64,000 nt of DNA from Allium sativum. Its lineage: Eukaryota; Streptophyta; Magnoliopsida; Asparagales; Amaryllidaceae. Shown one piece after another: positions 35,196 through 46,310 of this stretch; within the stretch, counting starts at the first letter, position 1, and each line of letters begins with the position of its first letter. Under the pieces are notes generated by a model that was not told where the DNA came from, did not search any database, and saw only the letters and a list, made by a program, of their open reading frames with translations. The DNA lies in NCBI GenBank assembly GCA_030737875.1, contig CM060922.1:306953456-307017455 (forward strand), given 5' to 3'. The position numbers were made by a program, and so were the translations under genes.

Positions 35196-35267
35196 GCTAT
35201 TATAAGGGAAAATCCTATCTCCCGGCTTGTGTTGCATTGTGTGATAGGACCTGGGTCTTATAATAGC
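35196..35267 (+). promoter_or_regulatory. Compound stem-loop in LTR A (candidate RNA element)
   Basis: GCTATTATAAG (35196-35206) pairs perfectly with CTTATAATAGC (35257-35267). Inside, TCCTATC (35213-35219) pairs with GATAGGA (35243-35249). B LTRs have CTCATAAG/CTTATGAG at the same place (49083-49128, 55040-55085). Confidence 0.6.
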
Positions 35268-35408
35268 TTCATTTTTCCAAAAATCATTGCGTTGTTTTGT
35301 TATATGCACTGGTATTCTTTGGAGGAAACACGTTCCGTGTTATACGACGTGGTTCCTTGATATATCTGATTTAAGTAAAGTTTTAAATAATTGTTTTAGT
35401 TCTCACAC

Positions 35409-35452
35409 CAGTCACATGACTGACCTGGAGTTTATTGTTTTAACCTAAACTC
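35409..35452 (+). promoter_or_regulatory. Two adjacent conserved hairpins in LTR A
   Basis: CAGTC-ACAT-GACTG (35409-35422), then GAGTTTA (35428-35434) pairing with TAAACTC (35446-35452). The same pair occurs in B LTRs 1 and 2 (49173-49222, 55130-55179). Confidence 0.6.
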
Positions 35453-35860
35453 TGGGTGCCCCTATTTTCCATACGGACAGCTTGTAGTTTTGGTTTTGCA
35501 GATTTGTATTCACAGGATCCTGGTTTACTGCTGGACTGATATTCGGAAAGCTCTGTATCCGTATATTCTTTTTAGTTGTGTCTTGTATTATTTTCCGCTG
35601 CATTATAGATTGTAAATCTCTAATATTTTTGTATTGTATAATATTCGTGTATACCCTGTATATTCTTGTATTTTGATGAAATTGTTGTAATAAGCAATGA
35701 AATGTTCTTCTGTTTGTGTTCTGATTCGTCTTGTCCTCAAAGTCAATCCGGGATTCCCTCCACGGGGAGGTTCGGGTCGTTATATTTGGTATCAGAGCTT
35801 TGGTTTACAGAGCTCGGAGAACAAGACACGTTAGAAACAAATGAAAGAATTCATCGTAGA

Positions 35861-35926
35861 TTGGATTAGCAATATCCAATGAGAGAGACTCATTAGAGAT
35901 AGGATCAGTAGTATCCTAGAATGAGT
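35861..35926 (+). promoter_or_regulatory. Post-PBS leader hairpins (candidate packaging signal)
   Basis: First hairpin: ATTGGAT (35861-35867) with ATCCAAT (35875-35881). Second: CTCATT (35890-35895) with AATGAG (35921-35926), enclosing TAGGAT (35901-35906) with ATCCTA (35914-35919) and loop CAGTAGT. Family B has TAGGGT/ACCCTA here. Confidence 0.6.
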
Positions 35927-36797
35927 TGGAAGAGTGTAATTTTTAAAATGAAAGAAAATTTTTTTTTGAAAATTTAAATCAATTATGCATATTTTATTGT
36001 TTATTTTATATTGAATTTGGACAATCGAGTATATGAGATTTTGCATATACGCGTCATCAACATATACTCGAAGTTTTAATATATTGGGTAGATATAGAAT
36101 CACACTCTAGTTGCCCAGGAATGATTCTGATGATTGATGCATCGTCATCAGAGTTTATGTTCGAGTAACGAAAGTGGGATATCTATATGTTTCCATTAGA
36201 CTGGTGTGAGAACCAAAACTAGATCGGGCTTATTATTGTGATTTGGCATCAAAAATCTGATTTTTGGACTATGCATCAAAGTTATGAATTTGAAAAGCTA
36301 ATCAACTAATTGATTGATGATTGTGTTGTGTGATTATTTATTTAAATCAACATGTGAGAGAAAGGTAAATTTTAGCCAAATGGTACCAAATATTGAACTG
36401 TATTGAAAATTGTTTGAAATTGCATGCATATACATGTGTATCCATTGAATAGGTCATTGCAAAGAGGCTAAAGAAGAGGAATAAAATTGTTTGCCCGACA
36501 AATAGGTACATGTTTATTGTATTTCTTAGGGTTTTTGATGATTTTATGAGCCGATTGGCTGTTTATTTTTGGATTAGAGAGGCTTGTATGGCAATTTCGG
36601 GATTTTCCCGGTGCTCCCATATAGGGGAGGTTATGGTGAAATTTTAAAAAAAATTAGGGTGTTAGCCAAATTTTTGAAAAATTTGAAAAGTTCTTAGAAA
36701 CTGAAAAGTTAAAGAACTTAAGCCATAAATAAAATAATGAAAGTTGAGTTAGTTAGTTAAACAACTTTCAGCTCTGTTCCTTTTTGAGGACGAAAAG

Positions 36798-36815
36798 ATT
36801 TTAAGTAGGCGAGAT
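36798..36815 (+). promoter_or_regulatory. Polypurine tract of element A
   Basis: GATTTTAAGTAGGCGAGAT directly before TGTAATAACCCGG. It is a less pure purine tract than in family B. Confidence 0.65.
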
Positions 36816-37794
36816 TGTAATAACCCGGAAATCCGAACCAATTTAAAATTTTTATTTTGGCAATTTTAATGAATTTAGAATATTTAAAATGATTTATTTT
36901 AAAAAATAATGATGAGAAATTTATTTTTAATAGAATTAGAATGTATATATTTATTTGAATCGACATTAGAATATAAATATTTATTTTAAATTATAAAAGG
37001 AATTGAAGATGGCGCGATAGTTCGAAAATTCGATTTCAAATTTCAAATGAATGTATAGGATTCGAAACAAAACAGATTTTAGCGAAACCAAAAATATTAG
37101 AATCTATTTGAGAATATCTTCCCAACGAATCTGAAAAATTGAAATTTCATAGCGGGGATAAAAGGTTATGCTCAGTTGAAAATTCAGAATAGTAGCTATG
37201 GAAAATATAGCCCTTAAAAACGGAAATTTTGCAAACGACCTCCATTTTCTAAAAAACCACTTTTTTGGATCCGGGATGCCAAGTTATTGCTAAATTCCAA
37301 AATTCGTAATTTTTAAAATCAATATGTGAGCATGGAGAAGTAAAACGTGTTTTGATAGTTTTGGTCAATTTGGATCGACCAGAAAATGGCCATTTTTCGA
37401 ACGGTCTCCAAATTTAACAAAATTAGTTTTGTTAGAACCGTTTTGTCAACAAGAAGCTAGAAAATATTTTTCGGGAATTTTTAGAATCCGTGTGTGGCCC
37501 CGGTAAATAGAAATGTGCGTTCAAATTTAATATATAGATTTATATTTTGATTTTGACCGAAACTGATTGAATCGTCTTACAATACATATCCCATTGTGTT
37601 CGAAATGGGGGAAATTAGCTATAGACGACAGGCGGTGGGTCTCGTTTGGAGGTTGAAATAAAAAGTTATTTTTTGAAATTAAAAATAATAAAATATAACC
37701 TCCCTTTTCTCTCTCTCCTTGCTTAGTCAAACAGCCCCCTCGTTACTTTTCCAAATCGAAACAAAAATAGAAATAAAAAAAGAAGAAGAGGGAG

Positions 37795-38030
37795 GAGGAG
37801 TCGCCGTCGCTCTTCCCATCAGTGTGTCGCCGCCAGCGCGAGACCCCCTCCTCCTCTTCCATCTCCTCCGAACCCCCGAGCTCCCCAAAGCCCTGACGCA
37901 CCTCCAACCACTGTGAAGCACAGCCTCCGCACCACCGTGGGCCCTGCCACCTCCTCCGTCGCCACTGCGAGCTAAGCTCCTCCTCCAGCTGTCAGGCGCA
38001 ACAAACCCCACCCCTCCTTCGATAAAATAC
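37795..38030 (+). other. GC-rich leader island, 3' LTR copy
   Basis: Counterpart of 30110-30372 with several small deletions and base changes. The possible start codon is lost and the donor-like end reads ATACAA/TAAGTTT, so splicing would be weakened. Confidence 0.45.
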
Positions 38031-40647
38031 AATAAGTTTTTAATAGTTTCTATTTACATAAATTAACAACAATTTATTTCCAGTTTTTTAAAAGTAAATA
38101 CATTATTTTGAAATCAGTTTTCTTATATATATGCAGTGGGATTTTTTATACATGAAGAGTTATCAAAAAGATTCGATTTTTATTTAGGAAAAAGACGATT
38201 TTTATTTATGCAAGGATTAGATTTTTGGCTAAGTAAAGATGTGATTTTTATTCGTATAAAGTTATGATTTTTAGTTGTGAAAAATATATATTTTTTAGTA
38301 GATAAAAATGTGATTTTTATCTATATAGTAACATAATCAAAATATGGTTTTTTATTTATATGAATAGCGAAATAAAAATATGATTTTTATATATAGAAAT
38401 TTGAAATGAAAATATGGTTTTTATTATGAAAAGAGCGTTATGAAAATATGATTTTTACATATACATTAGCGTCGTAAAAATATGATTTGATGAAGTAAAA
38501 ATATAATTTTTATATGGAGAGAGAAGTAAAAATATGATTTTTATCACATAAAAGAATATATTTTTAGTTGTATAAAAATATGAATTTATCATATGTATGA
38601 GAATATTTTTTTTAGAAAAATAAAAAAATATGATTTTTATATTATAGAGATAATAAAATTTTCATTTTTATATAAGTAGCGAGGATTTTTATTATATATA
38701 TGTTGAAATAAAAATGTGATTTTTATAGTGTCGAAATAAAAAAATTCGATCTTTATATAAAAAGTAGAAATATAAAAAATAAATTTTTATATGGAAAGGA
38801 GCATTGTAAATAAATGAAGTAGAAATTAAAATATGATTTTTATTTATTGGAATGAAGCGATAAAAATATATGATTTTTATATATGAAATGTCGTTGTAAA
38901 AATGTGATTCTTAATGTGAACAACGGGCAAAGATAGCGATGGTATTAATGGAAATCAAAACGAAATCCATACCATTCAGAAATAGAAAATGGCAGAGTGG
39001 AACCCTCTGTGAGAACTTCTCACTTTTATTTTATTTTCTAGTTAAAATATATACTAGGATGCAGACGGTGCTTAGTAACACCCGACACCCATCGTCCACA
39101 AAACATGGACGACTTGTTTGTTTGTTTGACTGTGTTGTGAAATGGATTGTGTGATGTGGAATGGAATAAAATATTTTGTGGTTAAAAATAGTTTATAGTT
39201 AAAAATATATAATTTTTAATGTGCATATGAATTAAATAAATATTATAAACAAATCGAACGATTTGTTTATGTACACACATTTGACTGACATTGACTAGGA
39301 CGATAAATTTTACACATCGCCCAACTGCACAAATAAAATTCATTATTTGTTGATTGAAACCCCACACGGATATTGGGATGATATATGACATACACTAATC
39401 CCAATAATTAGCTGTATGTCGATCGATTGATTGACGGGCTGTATGAGTGTTGAATATTTATATTTAATGCTTATACAGTGTAGAATGCACCTTGGGATGA
39501 TGGTTGATAGTTTTATCGTTGTTGTTGTTGTGTACATGTGTGTATGAAATCCATATAAATCAAATTATATGGTGATTGACTGAGTCTGATTCTAGTTCAG
39601 AATTATCGAATATTTTAAAATAACATTCAGAAAACATTGAAATGTGAAGCCGTGTTAAGAAGTTAAACGCCATATTAACAAAAACGGGAATTTGGTTGAT
39701 TTTATTCATTTTATAATGAATATCGAAAAGTGATTTCAAAATCTGATGTTTGGAAAATATTGAAGTGATATAGAATATTCAAAATGAATTGAAATTGAAA
39801 TTGAATTGAAATCGATTTAAAATGAATTGAAAATTAATTAAAATTGAAATTGAATTGAAAGCGATTTAAAATGAATTGAAAATGAATTGGAATTGAAATT
39901 GAATTGAAATCGATTTAAAGTGAATTCAAAATGAATTGAATTGAAATCAATTTGAAATGAATTTAAAACGAATTTATAATGGAAAATTCAATTTTGATTT
40001 GGAATTGAATATGAAGTTGAAACTGTTTTGAAAACAAATTTAAAACGATTTATAAAATATGTATTAAACAGAAATCGACAATATATGTATATATATTATA
40101 TATATAATATAATGGCCTGAATAGAATGCACCGCGCTGCGGCAGTTTGCGAAGTTCGACCATTGACTTCGAATGGATATTACGGGAGATACGACTGTCGG
40201 ATTCTCCTAAAACAGGAACCTTTGGGTTCGTATCGAAAAGGGCTTTTTAACGAATATTAGAGATTTGATATCTGACTGTTTGATTTGGAACAATGTCCAA
40301 ATCAAATTTGGAAAAGGTCGTTGTAAGTGCAGTTCGATAGCCGTTTATGGAAATTGACTGTACGGGCCTTGATAAAATTATTGAAAATATCAATAATTAG
40401 TGTAAAACCAGAAGAAGTGATTTGAAAAGAATTGGGATGAAAAATTCCATATTTGAAAAGATAAAAATACATTTTTACCGAAATGAACTAGTTTTGAACT
40501 AGAATTATAATTTAATTATTTTTAAAATAAATAAATTGGTTTTGAAATGGTTTTAAAAATAACCTGAATTTCCAATATATAAATTGGAAATGGATTTGAA
40601 TCGAAATTATCTTCGGAATAGCTCGATTTTGAATTTCGTGATTATAC

Positions 40648-41502
40648 TGTTGACGTCAAAAGTTGGTTACTAGTGATGATCAACCCCCAATCGCGTGATC
40701 AACACACAAATAAAGATTAAAAGTGCAATAAAAAGTTAATGAGTGGGGAGCACACACAGAATTTTTATGGTGGTTCGGCAAAGACGATGCCTACGTCCAC
40801 TTTATATATCATTTCTCTTTTTTTAATTACAAGTACAATGTTATTTTCCATTTGAAGAAGAGAAATAAAATGACTGTCTTCCCTTCTTCTTTCTTTTAGA
40901 GAGATTGAAGTTATGGAGAAGCGTAGAGATGAAAAGCTTGGAGAAAGCCGTCAGGCCAAAAGTCCCCAAAATGTCCCCTTTCCTCTTTAAGCTTAGGGGT
41001 ATTTATAGGTGGAGAATGCAGGTTGGGTTGTTGCGGTATGGTCCGACCATTTCGGGAAAGCCTGGACACGTGGAATCCATCTATTGGCTTGAATTGTGGT
41101 TGAAGGACTTATTCCGATGTTCATAAATAGTATCCTCAGAAGTTTTGGCTGACGTGGCATCTACGGAGAGGTTCATTAAAAGTAGAGTTTTATCCGTATA
41201 TGGTTTGACGGCCTTTATTGCCTTGAAAGTCGGGATATTATTTGGACTAGCTTTGCAGAAATCTTCTACGCTGGCCCGAGATAATTGGTTGGCGAGTTCT
41301 TTCTGGAGGCGGAAATTTCGGTCGTCCTGGTGAGCGATTCTTCCGGTAATGCACAATCAATCTGACTGAATTGGACTTGGGCCGATGTGCCATTGCTTTA
41401 GGTTGCGCCCCTGCTGGGCCTCCTGATGTGTGACTTGCATATGATTTGCGCGTTTGGACTTAGGTCCTGTTCGTTGAGACTCTTGCCAAAAAAGGGTTAA
41501 CA
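40648..41502 (-). repeat. 3' LTR of element C
   Basis: Pairs with 44618-45469. TATA box on the minus strand at 41008-41000 (CTATAAATA). Confidence 0.9.
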
Positions 41503-41514
41503 CTTTGCCCCTCA
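41503..41514 (-). promoter_or_regulatory. Polypurine tract of element C
   Basis: TGAGGGGCAAAG on the minus strand, directly before TGTTAACCC. Confidence 0.75.
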
Positions 41515-41833
41515 GAATGCATCTTCATCGACAGAGGGAGGTATGTTCTGAAATCTGAACCGAAGCACAAACGCTTGAGCTACTATGGTCGCGCCGGACC
41601 ATATTGAGGCCAAAAAACCGACGGTCCAATGTTGTATTAAGGCCGGAATCCCGACGACCATGCCAGGTCGTATTAAGGCCAGAAAACCTACAACCATCGG
41701 GAACTGTATTAAGGCCGAGATGATGATTGCCATTTGTACAAGAGTTGGTTCCTGCAAATACCAAACAAGCTATCCTCGTTTTGGAGGAGGGCGATGGGTC
41801 GAGAATTTTATCCTACTTGGCTTTAGAGGGTGG

Positions 41834-42265
41834 CGAGCATCAACCATGCTCGGCTTAGGGGCGAGCATAAACCATGCTCGCCTTAAAGAGGGCGAGTATT
41901 AACCATACTCGGCTTAGGGGCGAGCATAAACCATGCTTGGCTTAGAGAGGGCGAGTATTAACCATACTCGCCTTAGGGGTGAGCATGAACCATGCTCGGC
42001 TTAGGGAGGGCGAGTATTAACCATACTCGGCTTAGGGGCGAGCATAAACCATGCCCGGCTTAGGGCAAGTGTTTCTTATGCTCGACTCATGCTAGGTTGG
42101 TTAGTTTAGCGAGCTATGCATGCTCGTGGTGTAAAGAAGAGAGAGTTGTCCACACTCGTATTTAGAAAATATGACCTCACTCACTTGAAGGAGTAGGTGT
42201 TTAAAATGGTGGTGGGATTTCGCGCTGACCACACAAAACAGGGGGGCAAGCATTATCCATGCTTG
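41834..42265 (-). repeat. Array of nine small hairpins with alternating stems
   Basis: Eight units start at 41834, 41862, 41893, 41921, 41952, 41980, 42011 and 42039, spaced 28 then 31 bases alternately (59-bp double unit). Each is a 7-base stem with a 5-base loop ending ACC. Stems alternate between CGAGCAT/ATGCTCG and CGAGTAT/ATACTCG. A ninth unit at 42247-42265 has CAAGCAT/ATGCTTG. The array lies in the 3' untranslated part of element C. Confidence 0.85.
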
Positions 42266-42531
42266 GCTTAAAGATTTCACAACATGATCTACTTTTACAA
42301 AAAGTAAAATTCATAACTGCTAAGAAACTAAAGAAAAGAAATTCTACGAGGTTAGAGATTGATTACAGAGCATTCTCAAGAGCTAAAATCAAGGCGTCCT
42401 TGTTATTGAAAGAAATACATCGAAAGAAAAGATAAAAAAATCTAATTAATGATAATGCCGCGAGTGCTAGTCTGAGGGTCCTTTCCGTTTCTAGGAGCTC
42501 GCGGACCAGCCTGAGGAGCTTGAGCGGAGGG

Positions 42532-44553
42532 TCACGGCGGCATGCCCGGGGTGCGATCTTTGACATATTCAGTGAGTTCCCCTTTACTGACTCGTCCTTC
42601 GATGAGATCGCGCAGATGTCGGCAATCATTTGTATTATGTCCAGCTACATTGTGGAATATACAATGCTTTCCAGAATCGAGTTCCATCTGGGTCGGTTCT
42701 CGTCGAGGTGGTCTTGGAGTAGGTAAGGACTCACGTATATTGAGGTAGATATCGAGAAAAGAAGAATTGAGCTCAATGTATCGATCATATTTGTTTTCAT
42801 TTCGAGGTCGCACATTGCGTTCATCCTTTTCCGGGGACTTTCCTCCACCTTTATTCTGGTCATTGCCGTTGTGTGGACCTTGTTGTTTGGCTACTAAAAC
42901 TTCAAGGCTCTCCATTTCAAGGCTGGCATCCTCTTGTCGGAGGAATCTCTCGGCCTCGGAGTAAAAATTATCTATATCTTTGGGGGGGATCTCTGGTAAA
43001 GGAGTTTAAGAATTTTGATCTCTTCTGAGCTCCCGCGATGGCTGCCATTAGCACCATTGATGGATCGGGCCGATCGACAGATGCTACAGCTGCGTTGAAT
43101 CTTTCGAGAAAGGGTCTTAGCGTCTCTCTGGATCGCTGCTTGATGGTAGATAAAAACATGACAATTTTCGGTCAAGAGATATGCACTCGAAACTGTTCGA
43201 TGAAGCGGGTGACGAGGGTATTCCAGCTACTGATCGACTCCGTTGTTAGCTGCTGAAACCACATACCGGCTATATCTGTGAGAAAGAGAGGAAAGCACTT
43301 AGCCATGAAGTTGGTCGATCCACCAAGTACTTCCATATGCCGCATGTATCGCATGAGGTGAATGGTCAGGTCAGTGCGACCGTTGTATGGCTCGATGGTT
43401 GGGAACCTGAAGTCTGGAGGATTTCGAGAATTTCTGATTTCTCTAGTGAAGGGGATGCGATTGACATTGTCTATGTCTTGCTACGAAGAGTTGCCCCGAG
43501 TGAAGCGTCGGACGATGCTTGCAAGCTGGCTCCCATCTCCGAGGAGTTGTTGCCATGAACTTAGTTCTGCATCCTGAGAGGGTTCTGCACGAGGATCCGG
43601 TAAAAGCATGCTCAGAAGGGTGGCCGTTGGCTGGGCTCAACCTCCGAGATTTGAGTGAAGGTGTGAGGGAAGGTGATATCTGGCGGGTGGTTCTGGGAAG
43701 AATGGCCCCTCTTGAACCTGATGAGTCGTGGGTCGAGCCATACCTGTGTTAAAGGGTTTGGGCTGATCCAGCATAACATGCGATGTTTGGAGGCCAGGGT
43801 TGCCCCCGCTTGAAGCAAGGTTAGGAGGGTTTACGGTAGCATTTTCCTCTGCTATGGTGAGGGCCGACATGGTAGGCTGGCTTCCATCATTCGAAGGGAG
43901 GGTTACTCCAACTCGTCATTGAAAAGGAAGAGTGGTTAGATTGGTCTGTGGCAAGATCCCGGGTTATAATGGGAATGGCCTGTGGCAAGATCCCGGGTTG
44001 TAATGGGAATGGCGTTGATTCTGAGGGACCCGGTGGTAGCTCGACCGATTCGACAGGTCAAGATGTTCCAAAAAGCGGAGGCATATTTGCCAGACGACCT
44101 AGATCTTGATCGTCCGTCTCCTGATGTTTTGTGGCCAAAACTGCGCTGGTCACTGGAAGCGATACTCCTGGCTGGGCTTGATTGGGTGGTGGGAACCAAA
44201 TCAGGATGAAATAAAGGTGTAGCCCGATCAGTGGCCTGATTTCGAGTAAACTGAGGGTCAGCTGTTGTCCCAATCTCGGCCTATGGAGGAATTGATGTTG
44301 AAGCGTTCAACTCTGTTTCCAATCGACCGAGAAGGTGATCCATCAACTGCTGTTGTCATTCGAGGACTTTACCCTGAGATGTTATATTGTCTTCGAGTTC
44401 GACCATGATTTTATCCATGTCGTCCAGGGTAAGGAATCGAGACATGTCATTATGAGAGGAAATTTCGTGGCTTACTACTGCAGCATCGGTGTCGGCTGTA
44501 TAGGCGTTTGCTGGATGAGAAGATGTTGCATCTTTCTTTCGTTTGTTTGCCAT
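42532..44553 (-). pseudogene. gag of element C, broken
   Basis: Start ATG at 44553 (MANKRKKDATSSHP). An upstream GTG-led extension is only leader. A premature stop lies at about 44356 and another near 44280, and the frame shifts several times. The Gag core is recognisable between 43354 and 42968: ECF-like MAKCFPLFLTDIAGMWFQQL, SWNTLVTRFIEQF, then LRPFLERFNAAV. After a shift at a run of seven G (about 42979-42985) the tail reads through a basic linker to CIFHNVAGHNTNDCRHL, the zinc-knuckle-like site of this Gag group. The final stop is at 42532. In intact elements Gag forms the particle that packages element RNA. A 36-bp tandem duplication (about 43943-44014) adds to the decay. No protease or polymerase follows. 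Confidence 0.85.
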
Positions 44554-44596
44554 GACCTGAGATAAGCAGGAGTTCGATGGCGATGTCGGTTCGCTG

Positions 44597-44617
44597 CCCC
44601 TTACTGGCACGCCAAAG
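44597..44617 (-). promoter_or_regulatory. Primer-binding region of element C
   Basis: Minus strand reads CTTTGGCGTGCCAGTAAGGGG next to the LTR. It resembles the TTTGGCGCGCCAGGTAGGGG sequence of several plant gypsy elements. I do not assign the tRNA. Confidence 0.6.
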
Positions 44618-45469
44618 TGTTGACGTCAAAAGTTGGTTACTAGTGACGATCAACCCCCAATCGCGTGATCAACACACGAATAAAGATTAAAAATGCAATA
44701 AAAAGTAAAAGAGCGGGGAGCGCACACAAATTTTTTATAGTGGTTCGGCAAAGACGATGCCTACGTCCACTTTATATATTATTTCTCTTATTTTAAATTA
44801 CATGTACAATGTTTTTTCTGTTTGAAGAAAAGAAAGAAAATGACTGTCTTCCCTTCTTCTTTCCTTTAAAGAGATTGAAGTTATGGAGAAGCATACAGAT
44901 GAAAAGCATGGAGAAAGCCGTCTGGCCAAGAGTCCCCAAAGTTCCCCTTTCCTCTTTCTTAGGGGTATTTATAGGTGGAGAATGCAGCGTGGGTTGTTGC
45001 GGTATGGTCAGGCCATTTCGAGAAAGCCTGGACACGTGGAATCCATCTATTGGCTTGAATTGCGGTTGAAGGACTGATTCCGATGTTCATAAATAGTATC
45101 CTCGGAAGTTGTGGCTGGCGTGGCATCTACGAAGAGGTTCATTAAAAGTAGAGTTTTATCCGTATATGGTTTGACGGCCTTTATTGCCTTGAAAGTCGGG
45201 ATATTATTTGGACTAGCTCTGTAGAAATCTTCTACGCTGGCCCGAGATAATCGGTCGACAAGTTCTTTCTGGAGGCGGAAAACTCGGTCGTCCTAATGAG
45301 CGATTCTTCCGGTAATGCACAGTCAATATGACTGAGTTGGACTTGGGCCGATGTGCCATTGCTTTAGGTTGTGCCCCTGCTGGGCCTCCTGAAGTGTGAC
45401 TTGCATATGATTTGCGTGTTTGGACTTCGGTCCTGTTCGTTGAGACTCTTACCAAAAAGAGGGTTAACA
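44618..45469 (-). repeat. 5' LTR of element C
   Basis: 852 bp. CTATAAATA at 44974-44966 on the minus strand is a strong TATA box. Confidence 0.9.
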
Positions 45470-46310
45470 TATACAGATATTGTTATGGAAATTTGAAAGA
45501 TATATATATATATATATATGTGTATATATATGTATGTATATATATATATATCGTTATTTCCAATACGATATTTGTTGATTTCAGAATTTGATATTGAATA
45601 TAAGCCAATATATTTTCTATTCAGAGCCTTGAATTTAATATCAAATTGGATTTTGGGTTTGTCGTGAATGGTATCTTTAATAAGACTGTTCTTGAACCCA
45701 ATGGAGTTAAGAAAATTAGAAACTGACTGGAGATTAGTTAAGTTGAATGGTTTCCTGGGTATTGATCTGATGTTGGTTTCGGCCTTTGGGGTTAACACTT
45801 AGGGAATTGTTCTCTTGCTAATTTACGGTTAGGGACCGATGGAATGTGAATTAGGTTTATCGTGAACTGTGTTTTTAGTGACATTCGTTCTTTAACCCGA
45901 TTTACAGTGAAATGTGATCTGGAATTTATAAATTTTTTTATTAAGATTTAACAGGAATTTTCCAAAGTAACATTTTCCAATTTAATATATAAAATTGGAA
46001 TTCAATGGAATTCGATTGATAATAATCGAAATGAAATTCTATGGAGGAAGACCGTTGATATATATGGAATTTTAAAGGCTATGCCGTTATTCCATTTATA
46101 TTATTAGTCGGATATGGAAATTGATATCGATTATATTCCGTGAAGATTCCATAATTAAAGGAATGTGATTTGTGTTATCGTGAATGGTATCTTTAATAAT
46201 ACTATTCGCAGACCCAATGGAGTTAAGAAAATCAGAAACTAACTGGAGATTAGTTAAGTAGAAGGGTTTCCTGGGTATTGGTCTGATGTTGATTTCAGCC
46301 TTCGGGACTA

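Larger units (their letters stand above)
29120..35784 (+). repeat. 5' LTR of element A, uninterrupted
   Basis: From TGTAATAACCCAGG to GGTTCGGGTCGTTATA. It serves as the empty-site reference for the insertions in the 3' LTR: GATTATACAGATATTG (about 32991) is the C target, and CCTTCGGGGTTAATAC (about 33834) the B target. Confidence 0.9.
35785..36815 (+). other. Internal region of element A, non-coding
   Basis: 1,031 bp. TGGTATCAGAGC (35787-35798) is the primer-binding site. A structured stretch follows at 35861-35926. The part at 36490-36640 (GCCCGACAAA ... GTGCTCCC ... GGAGGTTATGG) is related to sequence that lies inside the LTR in family B. No open frame with any similarity. Confidence 0.85.
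40648..45469 (-). mobile_element. Element C: Ty3/gypsy-type, gag only, minus strand
   Basis: LTRs of 855 and 852 bp (plus-strand ends TGTTGACGTC and GGGTTAACA) are flanked by a perfect TATAC duplication (40643-40647, 45470-45474). The empty site survives at about 32991. On the minus strand the order is 5' LTR (44618-45469), a TTTGGCGTGCCAGTAAGGGG site next to the LTR, decayed gag, hairpin array, polypurine tract, 3' LTR (40648-41502). There is no pol, so it was non-autonomous when it inserted or was deleted earlier. Confidence 0.9.

Noticed and set aside
35785..35810. Possible tRNA gene at the TGGTATCAGAGC words
   Set aside because: These are primer-binding sites complementary to a tRNA 3' end; no cloverleaf surrounds them.
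40650..40659. TTGACGTCAA palindrome at the LTR C end as a bZIP promoter site
   Set aside because: It is at the 3' end of the LTR in transcription direction, so more likely part of the terminal inverted repeat; no further support.
41834..42080. Regular short repeats resembling a CRISPR array
   Set aside because: Units are themselves palindromes at a 28/31 rhythm with no unique spacers, in a plant retrotransposon. Not CRISPR.
42520..43577. Plus-strand frames of 60-77 codons across element C
   Set aside because: Shadows of the minus-strand gag.
44359..44610. GTG-led start of gag at 44610
   Set aside because: It overlaps the primer-binding region. The first ATG in the frame is at 44553.
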